Shown piece after piece: positions 1-9,087 of a DNA stretch of 64,000 bases. Made by a program: the position numbers and the translations under genes. Source of the stretch: CALJFL01 sp036961205 (GTDB taxonomy: Bacteria; Pseudomonadota; Gammaproteobacteria; Pseudomonadales; Halieaceae); the NCBI GenBank assembly GCA_036961205.1, contig JBALVI010000002.1, positions 583,242-647,241 on the forward strand. The letters run 5' to 3'. The notes beneath the pieces were generated by a model. The model made no database searches. It was not told where the DNA came from and saw nothing but the letters and a program-made list of their open reading frames with translations. Numbering within the stretch: position 1 is the stretch's first letter; each line of letters opens with the position of its first letter.

Positions 1-54
1 GGGCGTGAATCAGTCACCTGCACTCAAACAACTGGTTTTAACCAGATAGATTAT

Positions 55-129
55 TGGGGTGTCGCCAAGCGGCAAGGCACTTGGTTTTGATCCAAGCATT
101 CGCAGGTTCGAATCCTGCCACCCCAGCCA
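55..129 (+). tRNA. tRNA-Gln (anticodon UUG)
   Basis: A complete cloverleaf can be folded by eye. The 7-bp acceptor stem is TGGGGTG with CACCCCA, the anticodon stem is CTTGG/CCAAG around the loop TTTTGAT, which puts TTG at the anticodon, and the T-arm reads GCAGGTTCGAATCCTGC. The 3' CCA is encoded at 127-129. It sits 85 bases upstream of prs on the same strand. Confidence 0.95.
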
Positions 130-214
130 TATTTCGATGGCTGCCATGTACCAGAGGTATGTGGCATCCATTTTTTAAAAGAGATTTCTAGCTAAACCCA
201 AAAGGTAAAGCGCA

Positions 215-1162
215 GTGTCCTCAAAAATGATGGTTTTTACGGGTAATGCCAACCCGGAGCTGGCCCACAAAGTGGCCAGCAGGCTGTATCTGTCCATCGG
301 CAAAGCCGATGTTGGCAAGTTTAGTGATGGTGAGGTCGCCGTTGAATTGAACGAGAACGTGCGCGGTAAGGATGTGTTTGTTTTGCAATCCACCTGCGCA
401 CCGACCAACGACAGCCTGATGGAGTTGATCGTAATGATCGACGCTCTACGCCGGGCGTCGGCCACGCGCATCACCGCGGTGGTGCCCTATTTTGGCTACG
501 CCAGGCAGGATAGGCGGGTAAGGTCTGCTAGGGTACCTATCACCGCGAAAGTGGTAGCAGACATGATGGTTGCCGTCGGTGTAGACCGCGTGATGACCGT
601 AGATTTACATGCGGAGCAGATTCAGGGCTTTTTTGCTTGCCCAGTGGACAATATTTATGGCTCGCCGGTGTTGAACGATGACATTGTGGCCTGTAACTAC
701 GACAACCTGATGGTTGTATCGCCTGATATCGGTGGCGTAGTTAGAGCACGGGCGATTGCCAAGCAATTGAACGATGCCGATTTGGCTATCATCGATAAAC
801 GTCGGCCACAGGCCAACGAAGCTCAGGTGATGAACCTGATCGGTGAAGTAGACGGCAGAACCTGCCTGTTGGTTGACGATATGGTCGACACAGCGGGCAC
901 ACTTTGCAAGGCGGCAGACGCACTAAAAGACCGCGGCGCCGTCAAAGTGGTGGCCTACTGTACCCACGCGGTACTTTCAGGGCGCGCACTGGACAATATT
1001 AGAGGCTCCCAACTCGATGAGTTGATAGTCACAGACACGATTCCTTTAAGCGATGAGGCGAAAGCGGTCGATCAGATCCGCCAACTCACCATCGCCGACC
1101 TACTGGCGGAGTCTATCCGTCGTGTGTCGAATGAGGAATCAATTAGCGCGCTGTTCGATTAA
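215..1162 (+). CDS. prs: Ribose-phosphate pyrophosphokinase
   Basis: Makes PRPP from ribose 5-phosphate and ATP for nucleotide, His, Trp and NAD synthesis in the cytoplasm. The 315-aa length matches bacterial Prs. The flexible catalytic loop RQDRRVRSARVPITAK is at about residues 97-112, the VDLHAEQIQGFF segment follows, and the PRPP-binding loop DDMVDTAGT is at about 220. The protein aligns nearly end to end with E. coli Prs from memory. The start is a GTG at 215 giving MSSKMMVF. It is followed by rplY, pth and ychF on the same strand, a standard gammaproteobacterial arrangement. Confidence 0.97.
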   Translation: MSSKMMVFTGNANPELAHKVASRLYLSIGKADVGKFSDGEVAVELNENVRGKDVFVLQSTCAPTNDSLMELIVMIDALRRASATRITAVVPYFGYARQDRRVRSARVPITAKVVADMMVAVGVDRVMTVDLHAEQIQGFFACPVDNIYGSPVLNDDIVACNYDNLMVVSPDIGGVVRARAIAKQLNDADLAIIDKRRPQANEAQVMNLIGEVDGRTCLLVDDMVDTAGTLCKAADALKDRGAVKVVAYCTHAVLSGRALDNIRGSQLDELIVTDTIPLSDEAKAVDQIRQLTIADLLAESIRRVSNEESISALFD

Positions 1163-1236
1163 GGCCAGCGTTTTTTTGCAATCCGTTACTGCACCGGTCG
1201 CAAGTACAGTAACGCACAATCAAAGGAGTCACGACT

Positions 1237-1914
1237 ATGTCTGACCAATTTGAACTTACAGCCGAACTGCGAGACGACATAGGGAAAGGTGCGAGCCGCC
1301 GCCTGCGTCGTCTTGCCAACAATGTCCCCGCTATTATGTATGGTGGCGGTGATGCTCCACAGCCTCTGACCCTGGTCCGCAAGGACTTCGAGAAGGCGCT
1401 GGAGAACGAAGCGTTTTACTCCCACGTACTAACTATCAATGTGGGCAAGAGTTCGCAACAGGCCATTCTCAAGGACCTGCAGCGTCACCCAGCCAAAAAT
1501 TCCGTGATGCACGCCGACTTTCTGCGCGTAGATGCCAATACATTGGTTAAAGTGACTGTTCCGATTCACTTCCTCAACGAAGAAAATTCGATTGGCGTGA
1601 AAACCGAAGGTGGCTTGGTACAGCACCAGGTTGTCGAAGTAGAAGTTCAGTGTCTGCCTGGCGATATTCCCGAGTACCTCGAACTCGATATGCAGGAAGT
1701 GGTCATTGGCCGCATCGTTCACCTGTCTGAGATCAAGCTCCCTGAGGGCGTAGTATCTACCGCGCTTGCATTGGGCGAAGATCACGACCTTGCAGTTGCT
1801 TCTATCGTAGCGCCCAAAGGCGGTAATGAGGAAGACGAACTGGCAGCAGCAGCTGACGTAGCCGGCGAAGATGCTGGTGAAGACGGCGCTGAGGAAGGCG
1901 ACAGCGAGGCGTAA
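1237..1914 (+). CDS. rplY: 50S ribosomal protein L25/general stress protein Ctc
   Basis: Binds 5S rRNA in the large ribosomal subunit. The 225-aa product is the long Ctc/TL5 form: an N-terminal L25 beta-barrel (about residues 1-95, with RDDIGKGASRRLRR at the RNA-binding start), a second beta domain, and a very acidic C-terminal tail from about residue 190. E. coli L25 lacks the second domain, but the long form is common in other Gammaproteobacteria. An AAAGGAG ribosome-binding site lies about 10 bases before the ATG. It lies between prs and pth. Confidence 0.95.
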   Translation: MSDQFELTAELRDDIGKGASRRLRRLANNVPAIMYGGGDAPQPLTLVRKDFEKALENEAFYSHVLTINVGKSSQQAILKDLQRHPAKNSVMHADFLRVDANTLVKVTVPIHFLNEENSIGVKTEGGLVQHQVVEVEVQCLPGDIPEYLELDMQEVVIGRIVHLSEIKLPEGVVSTALALGEDHDLAVASIVAPKGGNEEDELAAAADVAGEDAGEDGAEEGDSEA

Positions 1915-1940
1915 CACCCTCGCTGTAAGCGTCACCCGCT

Positions 1941-2531
1941 TTGACAGCAACTATCAAACTTATTGTTGGCTTGGGCAACCCCGGTAGCGACTACCGGGGT
2001 ACACGCCACAATGCGGGTGCCGACTTCGTTGAGGAACTGGCACGACAATGCAGTTCCACTCTACAGGCAGACTCAAAATTTTTCGGTATGAGCGGCAGGG
2101 TAAACCTTGCCGGTCATGACGTGCGCCTGTTGATTCCCACAACATTTATGAACCGCTCCGGACAATCGGTTGCGGCGCTGGCCAGTTTTTACAAGTTTAC
2201 GCCTGAGGAAATTCTCATCGCTCACGACGAACTGGACATTCCACCTGGCACCGCCCGTTTCAAACAGGGAGGCGGCCATGGCGGACACAATGGCTTGCGC
2301 GACATTGTTCCAGCACTAGCGAACAGCAAGAACTTCCACCGCCTTCGCCTGGGCATCGGACATCCCGGTCACGCATCCAAGGTTACCGGCTACGTACTGG
2401 GTAAACCTTCTCAGGTTGACCGAACGCGAATCGATGCCGGTATCGACGAGGCGATTTCTGCTTTGCCTCTGTTGCTTGATGGCGATGCCACCAAGGCAAT
2501 GACACAACTACACAGCTTTAGCGCGGCCTAA
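1941..2531 (+). CDS. pth: Peptidyl-tRNA hydrolase
   Basis: Releases tRNA from peptidyl-tRNAs dropped by the ribosome. The 196-aa protein shows the family markers GLGNPG (about 10-15), the catalytic His in RGTRHNAG (about 22), FMNRSG, and AHDELDIP with the conserved Asp. The start read here is TTG at 1941, giving MTATIKLIVGLGNPG, which places the core at the usual distance from the N-terminus. It begins 27 bases after rplY and ends 25 bases before ychF. Confidence 0.95.
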   Translation: MTATIKLIVGLGNPGSDYRGTRHNAGADFVEELARQCSSTLQADSKFFGMSGRVNLAGHDVRLLIPTTFMNRSGQSVAALASFYKFTPEEILIAHDELDIPPGTARFKQGGGHGGHNGLRDIVPALANSKNFHRLRLGIGHPGHASKVTGYVLGKPSQVDRTRIDAGIDEAISALPLLLDGDATKAMTQLHSFSAA

Positions 2532-2555
2532 GTCGCATCTACACAGGATATTTCC

Positions 2556-3650
2556 ATGGGTTTTAATTGCGGTATTGTCGGCCTCCCCAATGTGGGCAAG
2601 TCCACACTTTTTAATGCTTTAACCAAGGCTGGAATTGATGCCGAGAATTTCCCGTTCTGCACCATTGAACCCAACGCTGGCATCGTACCCATCCCCGATC
2701 CCCGCCAGACGAAAATATCAGCGATCGTAAAACCACAAAAAGAAATTGCGACGACCATGGAATTCGTCGACATCGCTGGACTAGTTGAAGGCGCATCCAA
2801 GGGTGAAGGACTTGGCAATCAGTTTCTGGCAAATATTCGCGAGACCGACGCCATTGCCCACGTAGTAAGATGTTTTGAAGACGAAAATATCATTCATGTA
2901 TCCAATCGCATCGACCCCAAAAACGATATTGAAGTAATCAACACCGAGCTGGCCCTGGCCGACTTGGAAAGCTGTGAAAAGCAGCTCCAAAAGGTTCTCC
3001 GTACCGCCAGGGGCGGCGACAAAGACTCCGTCGCTATGCAGGCATTGCTGGAGAACAAGCTTCTACCGCACCTGAATGAAGCTTTACCCGTGCGCGCCCT
3101 GGAACTGGACAGCGACGAGCAAGCACTGGCCAAGCAGTTGTTTTTACTCACCTCGAAACCGACCATGTATATCGCCAACGTGGACGAGCAGGGATTCGAA
3201 AACAACCCATACCTGGACGTGGTGCGGGAGATTGCCGCGACAGAAAATGCAGTCGTGGTTGCTATCTGCAATAAGCTCGAATCAGAAATTGTCGAACTGG
3301 ACGATGACGAGCGGCTGGAATTTTTGCAGGACCTTGGCATGGATGAGCCCGGCCTGGATAAGGTTATCCGTGCCGGCTACGAACTATTGAATCTGCAGAC
3401 TTATTTCACCGCCGGAGAAAAAGAAGTCCGTGCCTGGACGGTTAAAGTGGGTGCCACCGCCCCAGAGGCCGCAGCGGTTATCCATACGGATTTCCAAAAA
3501 GGCTTTATACGCGCTGAAATCGTGGGTTACGAAGACTTCGTCGCGAACAACGGTGAGCAAGGTGCTAAGGATGCGGGTCGATGGCGTCTCGAAGGTAAAG
3601 ATTACATCGTTCAGGACGGCGACATTATCCACTTCCGTTTTAACGTCTAG
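2556..3650 (+). CDS. ychF: Redox-responsive ATPase/GTPase YchF (OBG family)
   Basis: A universally conserved Obg-family nucleotide hydrolase linked to ribosomes and the oxidative stress response. The 364-aa length matches E. coli YchF. The P-loop GLPNVGKST is at residues 8-16. The G4 motif is NVDE rather than NKxD, as expected for the ATP-preferring YchF branch. A coiled insertion and a C-terminal TGS domain follow (WTVKVGATAPEAAAVIHTDF and the end EGKDYIVQDGDIIHFRFNV). It is the last gene of the housekeeping block and ends 17 bases from a convergent gene. Confidence 0.96.
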   Translation: MGFNCGIVGLPNVGKSTLFNALTKAGIDAENFPFCTIEPNAGIVPIPDPRQTKISAIVKPQKEIATTMEFVDIAGLVEGASKGEGLGNQFLANIRETDAIAHVVRCFEDENIIHVSNRIDPKNDIEVINTELALADLESCEKQLQKVLRTARGGDKDSVAMQALLENKLLPHLNEALPVRALELDSDEQALAKQLFLLTSKPTMYIANVDEQGFENNPYLDVVREIAATENAVVVAICNKLESEIVELDDDERLEFLQDLGMDEPGLDKVIRAGYELLNLQTYFTAGEKEVRAWTVKVGATAPEAAAVIHTDFQKGFIRAEIVGYEDFVANNGEQGAKDAGRWRLEGKDYIVQDGDIIHFRFNV

Positions 3651-3666
3651 GCAGTAGGGGTAACGG

Positions 3667-4395
3667 CTATTGCCACCAGCCTCCCACCGCCTGAATAGGT
3701 CCCAGACGATCATCGGCACTTACCCAGGCTACCAGCGCCAGCCTTTCAGCCTGTCCCGCCTGGGATGTCGAAGGCAATTTACCGGACCATTTGCCAGCGC
3801 TACCGCGAAAGGTACGGTGACCCAAAACCACGAAATCATGTTTAAGTTCCCGCCCCTTGTTTTCTCCAGCTCGCACCGGAGTCGACATACCAAAGCCAAG
3901 CACGGCTATATGTAAGGTGTTGGCTCCGGGAGTTCCCGCTACAGGCACGAACAGAGCCTCGAACGCTTGTCCTGTAGGTGCCAGCTCGAGCACGCCCACG
4001 CTCTCTTTACTCAACGGCACCTGATCAGGACGTCGACGCCAAGAGCGCCACTCATCCCCTCCGGCCATCACGCCCGGCGTATACACTCCATTACTGATGC
4101 CCTGACGCCGGTAGTCACGTTGCCGCTCGCCATACGCAGGCGTCGCAAAACGATCCTCCCAGCCCAGATAATTCCAGTAATCCACATGAAAGGCGACCGG
4201 AATAAGCGTCTGCCATAGGCCGGGATGATCCAACATACCGGATAGCCAGCGGTCAGCCGGTGGACAGGAACTGCAGCCTTCGGAAGTGTATAGCTCCAGA
4301 ACCGTTGCTTGCTGAACGGGGGAACGCAAAGTTTGATCCGCCAAAACCGGCGCGGCTAGCAGGCACAGGAGTACAGTAAAGGGTCGCATATTCAT
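3667..4395 (-). CDS. Secreted DUF1223 protein (thioredoxin-like fold)
   Basis: The start chosen is the ATG at 4395 (MNMRPFTVLLCLLAAPVLA), which gives a clean signal peptide; an upstream in-frame ATG at 4434 would add a charged stretch. The mature protein begins with the family signature LELYTSEGCSSCPPADRWL, with a CxxC-like pair of cysteines, followed by HVDYWNYLGWEDRF and the YTPGVM segment. DUF1223 proteins are periplasmic and related to thioredoxin; the function is unknown. It is convergent with ychF and is the first gene of the accessory region. Confidence 0.85.
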   Translation of the reverse strand: MNMRPFTVLLCLLAAPVLADQTLRSPVQQATVLELYTSEGCSSCPPADRWLSGMLDHPGLWQTLIPVAFHVDYWNYLGWEDRFATPAYGERQRDYRRQGISNGVYTPGVMAGGDEWRSWRRRPDQVPLSKESVGVLELAPTGQAFEALFVPVAGTPGANTLHIAVLGFGMSTPVRAGENKGRELKHDFVVLGHRTFRGSAGKWSGKLPSTSQAGQAERLALVAWVSADDRLGPIQAVGGWWQ

Positions 4396-4452
4396 AATCT
4401 TACGACCCGCGTGTGTGGAGAAAGTTCGTAACAAAGACTTTTCCCGGCGGCG

Positions 4453-5280
4453 CTACCCGCCGTTTCCACTCTCCGCGATGTAACCTCCAGCCCTTGGCAG
4501 CCCCAGCAAGCCGGGAACCCGTCGCGCAGGCGGCGTGGTCTCCCGACTCCAGGGTGGCGGCATACGCATACCATACGATGCCGCCATTAATGCAATGGTC
4601 TGCCAGGCTATAAATATCCAGTAGTTTTGGTAAATCGCAAAGTGGGTAAGACACAGCGTCATATTCGGTATATGAGTGCGTGGCACTTTTTTGCGTATGG
4701 ATTCCGGCGAATCGTGTTCCGGGGATACATAGACATCCCAGTACATGTCCATCCATAGGGCCTGCCACACTGAAATCATAGTATAGGCCATGAGCCAGAC
4801 CAGCCAAATTGGCCAGTCACTACCTACTGCCAGCGCGAGATGCCAGAAAGAGAGAAAATACAGACCTGTAGTGAGCCCCCAGCAGAGTCCAAAAACTCCC
4901 TGAGAAAACAGTGCGAGCTGTCTTCCGAAACGCAGAGTATTGCGATACCAGTAACCCCAGTACGCAATCAGTATAAAGAAACTGACTGCTAGAGTGCTCA
5001 ACCACCATATAGGGTCACCCCATTGCTGTAAGGAGATAAATGGAGAGGCCAGAGCGGCCTCTAGCGCACCGGTGAGGTGGGCGACCAAAAGGCAGTACGA
5101 AAAATAAATAGCAGCGCGCAACCAGGCAGCCGGTGGCGACCATAGGTGCGCGGAATGCCCGCGGTAGCGGATACAGTAAAGTATCAGCAATCCGACGATG
5201 ACTGCCAGAAGCAGACTTACCGACATTCGCATCCCATCAATCATGAATTTATATGAAGCATAGTATCCGGTTGCCGCCAC
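4453..5280 (-). CDS. Polytopic inner-membrane protein of unknown function
   Basis: The 275-aa protein has about six or seven hydrophobic segments, for example MSVSLLLAVIVGLLILYCI near residue 20, a Trp-rich stretch WWLSTLAVSFFILIAYWGYW, and WLVWLMAYTMISVWQALWM. There is a histidine- and aspartate-containing loop after the last pair (MDMYWDVYVSPEHDSP) and a basic, proline-rich cytoplasmic tail. I do not recognise the family. It lies just upstream of the DUF1223 gene on the same strand and divergent from the aldehyde dehydrogenase, with only about 20 bases between the two starts. Confidence 0.7.
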   Translation of the reverse strand: MAATGYYASYKFMIDGMRMSVSLLLAVIVGLLILYCIRYRGHSAHLWSPPAAWLRAAIYFSYCLLVAHLTGALEAALASPFISLQQWGDPIWWLSTLAVSFFILIAYWGYWYRNTLRFGRQLALFSQGVFGLCWGLTTGLYFLSFWHLALAVGSDWPIWLVWLMAYTMISVWQALWMDMYWDVYVSPEHDSPESIRKKVPRTHIPNMTLCLTHFAIYQNYWIFIAWQTIALMAASYGMRMPPPWSRETTPPARRVPGLLGLPRAGGYIAESGNGG

Positions 5281-5299
5281 TCAATTTTGACAATTCGCA

Positions 5300-6850
5300 A
5301 TGAAACACCATCGCAGGTCTACCAAACTGATGGAAATCAGTTATAGAAGCCCCCACGTGCATCAGAACACACGGCAAACCACATCCAGTGCATCCAACAC
5401 TCTGCCCGAACTGCTCAGTTACATCGATGGGGAGGTCGTCAGGCCTGCGGTGGACAGACAAAACATGCTGCGTAATCCCAATGATACGCTGCCATTGCAG
5501 GCTCAACTGGCCTGCTCGCCAGAACAAATAGAAAACGCTCTGCAGTCTGCTGATACTGCGCACCAGCTAGCGGCCTGGGAAAACACGCCCAGCTTTGAGC
5601 GGGCAGCAGTTCTGGACTACATCGCTGACGAACTGGCCAGACCAGAAATACGTGCGCGCATTGCTTATGTCGATGCGATTACCACCGGAGCCGTCATTAG
5701 CGTGACCGAGAAAATGTCCGCGCTCTCCCCCTTCGTCTTTCGTGCGGCGGCGCAGTTCATTCGTGAGGGGAATCTTGAGCAACGGCTGCCGGGGAAACGT
5801 GGCGAAGTAGAATATTTTCGCCGCCCCTGGGGACCCGCACTATTGATCAACCCGTGGAACGGCCCCACGGCCATTGGCGCTCACAAGATTGCCAGCGCTC
5901 TGGCAGCCGGAGCACCCTGCATCATGAAGCCCTCGGAGTGGGCTCCTCATTCAGTATTGATAATGGCTGACATTATTCACCAGGCCGGGCTACCAAAAGG
6001 GACGTTCCAACTAACCTGCGGCAATCGCTCTGCCGGCGGCATCATGATTGATGACGCGAGGATCAAGTCAATTTCCTTCACCGGCGGCACTGTTGGGGGG
6101 CGGGTCATTGCCAGAGCCTGCGCTGACGATTTCAGACCGACCCAACTGGAACTAGGTGGCAACAACCCGCTGGTCGTATTTGCTGATGCGGACCTCGAAC
6201 AGGCGGCCATAGGTATCTGCTACGGCTTGAGCAACCTCAACGCACAGTGGTGTCGGGCGCTGGGGCGTGTAATGGTTCACCACTCGGTTAAAGACAAATT
6301 ATTGCAGCTGGTAGAGACCCATTTGGCAAAAATTCGCCTGGGCAATTCACTGGACCAGAGCTCGGACATGGGACCGCTGATTCATCGGGCGCATTTCGAT
6401 GATGTACGGGCCCAGATAGAGCGACTCGAGATGGCAGGCGGCGAACTGATACGCTCCACCCCTATGCCCGATCTACCGGGCTATTTTATTCCACCTACCC
6501 TTATCGATGGTTGCCAGCCTGACGACACCGTCGAGGAAATTTTTGGGCCGGTTGCCTGTGTTCATACCTTCGACTCACATGAGGAAGCGTTGCAACTGGC
6601 CAACGGCACCGCTTATGGACTGGCAGCCTATGTGTACAGCAAAGATGAAGAAAGCGCGTATGCATTCAGCCGCCGCATCCGCACCGGTGGCGTGAAGATC
6701 AACGGCTACAGTCTTTTGTCCTTGAGCAGCGCGCCCAGAGGAGCGTGGGGGCAGTCCGGGTTAGGCGAGGAAGGCACCAAAGAGTCTATCGAATTCTTTA
6801 CTGGCGCCCGAACAGTAGGGCTCTCGCTTCAGGATAAAATTAACAATTAG
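5300..6850 (+). CDS. NAD(P)-dependent aldehyde dehydrogenase
   Basis: Oxidises an unidentified aldehyde to a carboxylate. The 516-aa protein shows the Rossmann and catalytic elements of the ALDH superfamily: NPWNGPT and KPSEWAPHS (cofactor adenosine pocket), SFTGGTVGG, the general base in LELGGNN, a catalytic Cys in NLNAQWCRALGR in place of the usual GQ-C sequence, and EEIFGPVA near the C-terminus. The first 30 residues look extra; the ATG at 5330 is a possible alternative start. It overlaps the convergent DUF2141 gene by 4 bases. A second, distinct ALDH is at 27591. Confidence 0.88.
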   Translation: MKHHRRSTKLMEISYRSPHVHQNTRQTTSSASNTLPELLSYIDGEVVRPAVDRQNMLRNPNDTLPLQAQLACSPEQIENALQSADTAHQLAAWENTPSFERAAVLDYIADELARPEIRARIAYVDAITTGAVISVTEKMSALSPFVFRAAAQFIREGNLEQRLPGKRGEVEYFRRPWGPALLINPWNGPTAIGAHKIASALAAGAPCIMKPSEWAPHSVLIMADIIHQAGLPKGTFQLTCGNRSAGGIMIDDARIKSISFTGGTVGGRVIARACADDFRPTQLELGGNNPLVVFADADLEQAAIGICYGLSNLNAQWCRALGRVMVHHSVKDKLLQLVETHLAKIRLGNSLDQSSDMGPLIHRAHFDDVRAQIERLEMAGGELIRSTPMPDLPGYFIPPTLIDGCQPDDTVEEIFGPVACVHTFDSHEEALQLANGTAYGLAAYVYSKDEESAYAFSRRIRTGGVKINGYSLLSLSSAPRGAWGQSGLGEEGTKESIEFFTGARTVGLSLQDKINN

Positions 6851-7341
6851 ATTGTCTCTATAGAGATATTCTGAGTCGCCGCCTCGGAGCCGAGAGTAAA
6901 AACAGCATCCTTGTATTTTGGTGGACCAAATTTTGGGCGCGCGTTATTAGATAGCGCAACAGGCTCCTTGGGAATGCCAATAAAATTGGTATCCAGCTTA
7001 CCGTTATCATTTTTATCATAAAAAATCGACAGCGCGTACTCTCCCGGAGGCAAACTCAACTCAATACAAACCACGCCTTCTTCGAGAGCCTCAGCAATCA
7101 CTACCTCGCGAGTCAGCACAGTATCCTTACCCAGCCAGGTGTCACCGGAGTCGTACGCAGAGATGAAGATACTACCCTCAGCATCCTCCAGGCCCGTTAC
7201 CTCGACCCGGAGTATGGTGGCATTTTCAACGCCAGATTCACCGGCGGCAGTATCCACTGCGGCAGCTTCCTCCTCGGCAAAAGTTGCGGTATTAATGAAT
7301 AGCAGACTCAATAGCACGATACAATTTGTTAATATTTTCAT
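6847..7341 (-). CDS. Secreted DUF2141 family protein
   Basis: The ATG at 7341 was chosen because it gives a typical signal peptide (MKILTNCIVLLSLLFINTATFA) and because the longer frame upstream lacks coding character. The mature part is acidic and rich in beta strands, with the family pattern EGSIFISAYDSGDTWLGK, LPPGEYALSIFYDKNDNGKLD and the end region PKFGPPKYKDAVF. DUF2141 proteins are extracytoplasmic with no settled function; the DxNDNGxLD segment looks like a calcium-type loop. It is convergent with the aldehyde dehydrogenase. Confidence 0.85.
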   Translation of the reverse strand: MKILTNCIVLLSLLFINTATFAEEEAAAVDTAAGESGVENATILRVEVTGLEDAEGSIFISAYDSGDTWLGKDTVLTREVVIAEALEEGVVCIELSLPPGEYALSIFYDKNDNGKLDTNFIGIPKEPVALSNNARPKFGPPKYKDAVFTLGSEAATQNISIETI

Positions 7342-7405
7342 TACGCCCTTCCGCGAATAGTGAGACTGGTGATATAAGCATTTCGGGATAAAAATCACAA
7401 CCAGG

Positions 7406-8428
7406 ATGAGTGAACCGGTGAATATTGAAAAAATATGTAAGGTACTCGAGGGCAAGGTTCGTGGCAAACCCGTGGCGATCAGTCGCTTCGACGAAGATCC
7501 ACCCACCGGCTTCGAGGGACTAAAGGTAGACCCCTGTCAGATTCTCCGCCACGCAATGGATGACGGCCGGCGCGTTTACTTTGATCGGGAGCATCAGGAC
7601 TGTGTGCACGGCGCCTATATTACCGGAGTGCATCCAGGTAATGAGCAGATCCGCAGTGGCAGGCTGCTCACAGACTACATCCCCGTTTACAACCTGGAGG
7701 CGGCACACACGTTTAACTCCGGCGAGTACATCCTTCCACAGGGCACTGTAAAGGGGTTTTGCGCGGCCCCGCTGGACGACGTTCCAGAAGATATGGCAAT
7801 AGAATGGATTGTTCTGGTGTGCTCCCCTGCGCTCGCTACGCTAGCCGGCGCAGCGCGCGCGGTGAAAGATGGGACCCGCCCGGATACCGCCGCCGGAAAC
7901 TCTTTTTGCAGCGATTTGTTTGTCACGCCGTTTTACAATGACAACGTAGTGGTCACCACCGGCGATATGGGCGGGCGAATAAATAATCGCATGAAAGACT
8001 CAGAGATGTTCGTCATCATACCCGCACGCTGGGCCGACAATCTAATCCAGCTCATTGGTGAGGTCCCGGACGTTAAGGGAATCTACGAGGCTACGCGGCC
8101 CGATGATTCAATCTACTGGGAAAAGCAGAAAGCGAAGGCCGAACGCGCCAGTGGCAGCAGCGATGCGCGCCTGGCGAAGGAAAAATACGGACTGGAAATT
8201 TCCATGCCGTGGGACGACGAGGCGCTTGCCGCTATCATGAAAGCGCCGAAATTTGTTCGCAAAATGGCTGTTGGCAATGTGGAAGACTATGCCGAGGAGC
8301 AAGCCATAGAACGAATCTCCCTGGACACGGTGAAGGCGCAGGCCGAGCAAGTCGGTATGGGGAAATTCATGAATGACTTAAGCGCCAAGCCCGGCGGTTT
8401 TTTGAAGCGCCTGTTCGGTAAACGCTAA
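7406..8428 (+). CDS. DUF169 protein with C-terminal PCP_red domain
   Basis: A 340-aa fusion. Residues about 15-225 match the DUF169 pattern (KVRGKPVAISRFDEDPP, DPCQILRHAMDDGRRVYF, a conserved Cys in HQDCVHGA, and LVCSPALATLAGAAR). After a charged linker, residues about 265-315 read PWDDEAL, KFVRKMAVGNVEDYA, ISLDTVKAQ, which is the PCP_red helical domain otherwise best known at the C-terminus of the BchB/ChlB subunit of light-independent protochlorophyllide reductase. This suggests binding of, or chemistry on, a chlorophyll-type tetrapyrrole (inference). It faces convergently into the 220-aa gene, overlapping it by 4 bases. Confidence 0.82.
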   Translation: MSEPVNIEKICKVLEGKVRGKPVAISRFDEDPPTGFEGLKVDPCQILRHAMDDGRRVYFDREHQDCVHGAYITGVHPGNEQIRSGRLLTDYIPVYNLEAAHTFNSGEYILPQGTVKGFCAAPLDDVPEDMAIEWIVLVCSPALATLAGAARAVKDGTRPDTAAGNSFCSDLFVTPFYNDNVVVTTGDMGGRINNRMKDSEMFVIIPARWADNLIQLIGEVPDVKGIYEATRPDDSIYWEKQKAKAERASGSSDARLAKEKYGLEISMPWDDEALAAIMKAPKFVRKMAVGNVEDYAEEQAIERISLDTVKAQAEQVGMGKFMNDLSAKPGGFLKRLFGKR

Positions 8429-9087
8429 GTAGCCCGCTGCAAGCGCACGTCCCAGAACAACTCGGGAGATTGCTGCCATTGATAGCGCTCAAGCAGATTA
8501 TCGGCAGCAAGCCAAAAACGGCTGTCGTCGGTATATTGCCCCCCGCTATATTCACAGCGCCGGCAAAGCTGCTCCTCACCATCCGGGGAGGCAATCAGTT
8601 CTTCCCCGACCAACCTTGCACTGCGCTCGCTGACCAGAGGTTTTAGCAGTATCAATTTGTCTGCAGGGTCATTGATGTCAGGCAGGACAATCGTGCCGCC
8701 ACCTTCGCGCGCTAGTAAGCGGGCAATTAGTGGGCCAGTGAAAATTCGCATTAATGGAAACAACAGCGGGGTCTGTTGCAGGGTTTCCACGGCCACCTCT
8801 ATTTCCTCCTCTTCCGTATCACCCATACCGCGACGAGTGACAATAGGGCGGTCGTCACGCAATTCATAATACGCAGAAATATTCTCCACAGAGCCAGTGC
8901 ACCACTGCACACTGAAATTTTGTACCGCACCGTGGGAAACCAGCGCGGCCACGGTAATATCGATACCCGGCGCAGCGCGCGTGCTGGTGATTCTGCACTC
9001 GCCGAGCAGATCGCCTTCCAGACTCCAGGTTTCTCTTACCTCAGTGGGTTTACCATTGAGCGAATAATGGTAGGAACCACTCAGCAT
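8425..9087 (-). CDS. Conserved hypothetical protein, beta-rich
   Basis: A 220-aa protein without signal peptide or membrane segments. The first half alternates short beta strands (SGSYHYSLNGKPTEVRETWSL, GECRITSTR), and an acidic stretch TEEEEIEVAVETLQQTP follows in the middle. A late pair of Cys sits in EQLCRRCEYSGG. I do not recognise the family; a lipid- or cofactor-binding beta barrel is possible. Its ATG overlaps the stop codon of the VOC gene in a TGATG junction, so the two are almost certainly translated together. Confidence 0.7.
   Translation of the reverse strand: MLSGSYHYSLNGKPTEVRETWSLEGDLLGECRITSTRAAPGIDITVAALVSHGAVQNFSVQWCTGSVENISAYYELRDDRPIVTRRGMGDTEEEEIEVAVETLQQTPLLFPLMRIFTGPLIARLLAREGGGTIVLPDINDPADKLILLKPLVSERSARLVGEELIASPDGEEQLCRRCEYSGGQYTDDSRFWLAADNLLERYQWQQSPELFWDVRLQRAT

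Noticed and set aside
7406..8428. A photosynthesis gene cluster remnant (BchB fragment)
   Set aside because: Only the PCP_red domain is shared; the rest is DUF169, and no bch, puf or crt genes are near.
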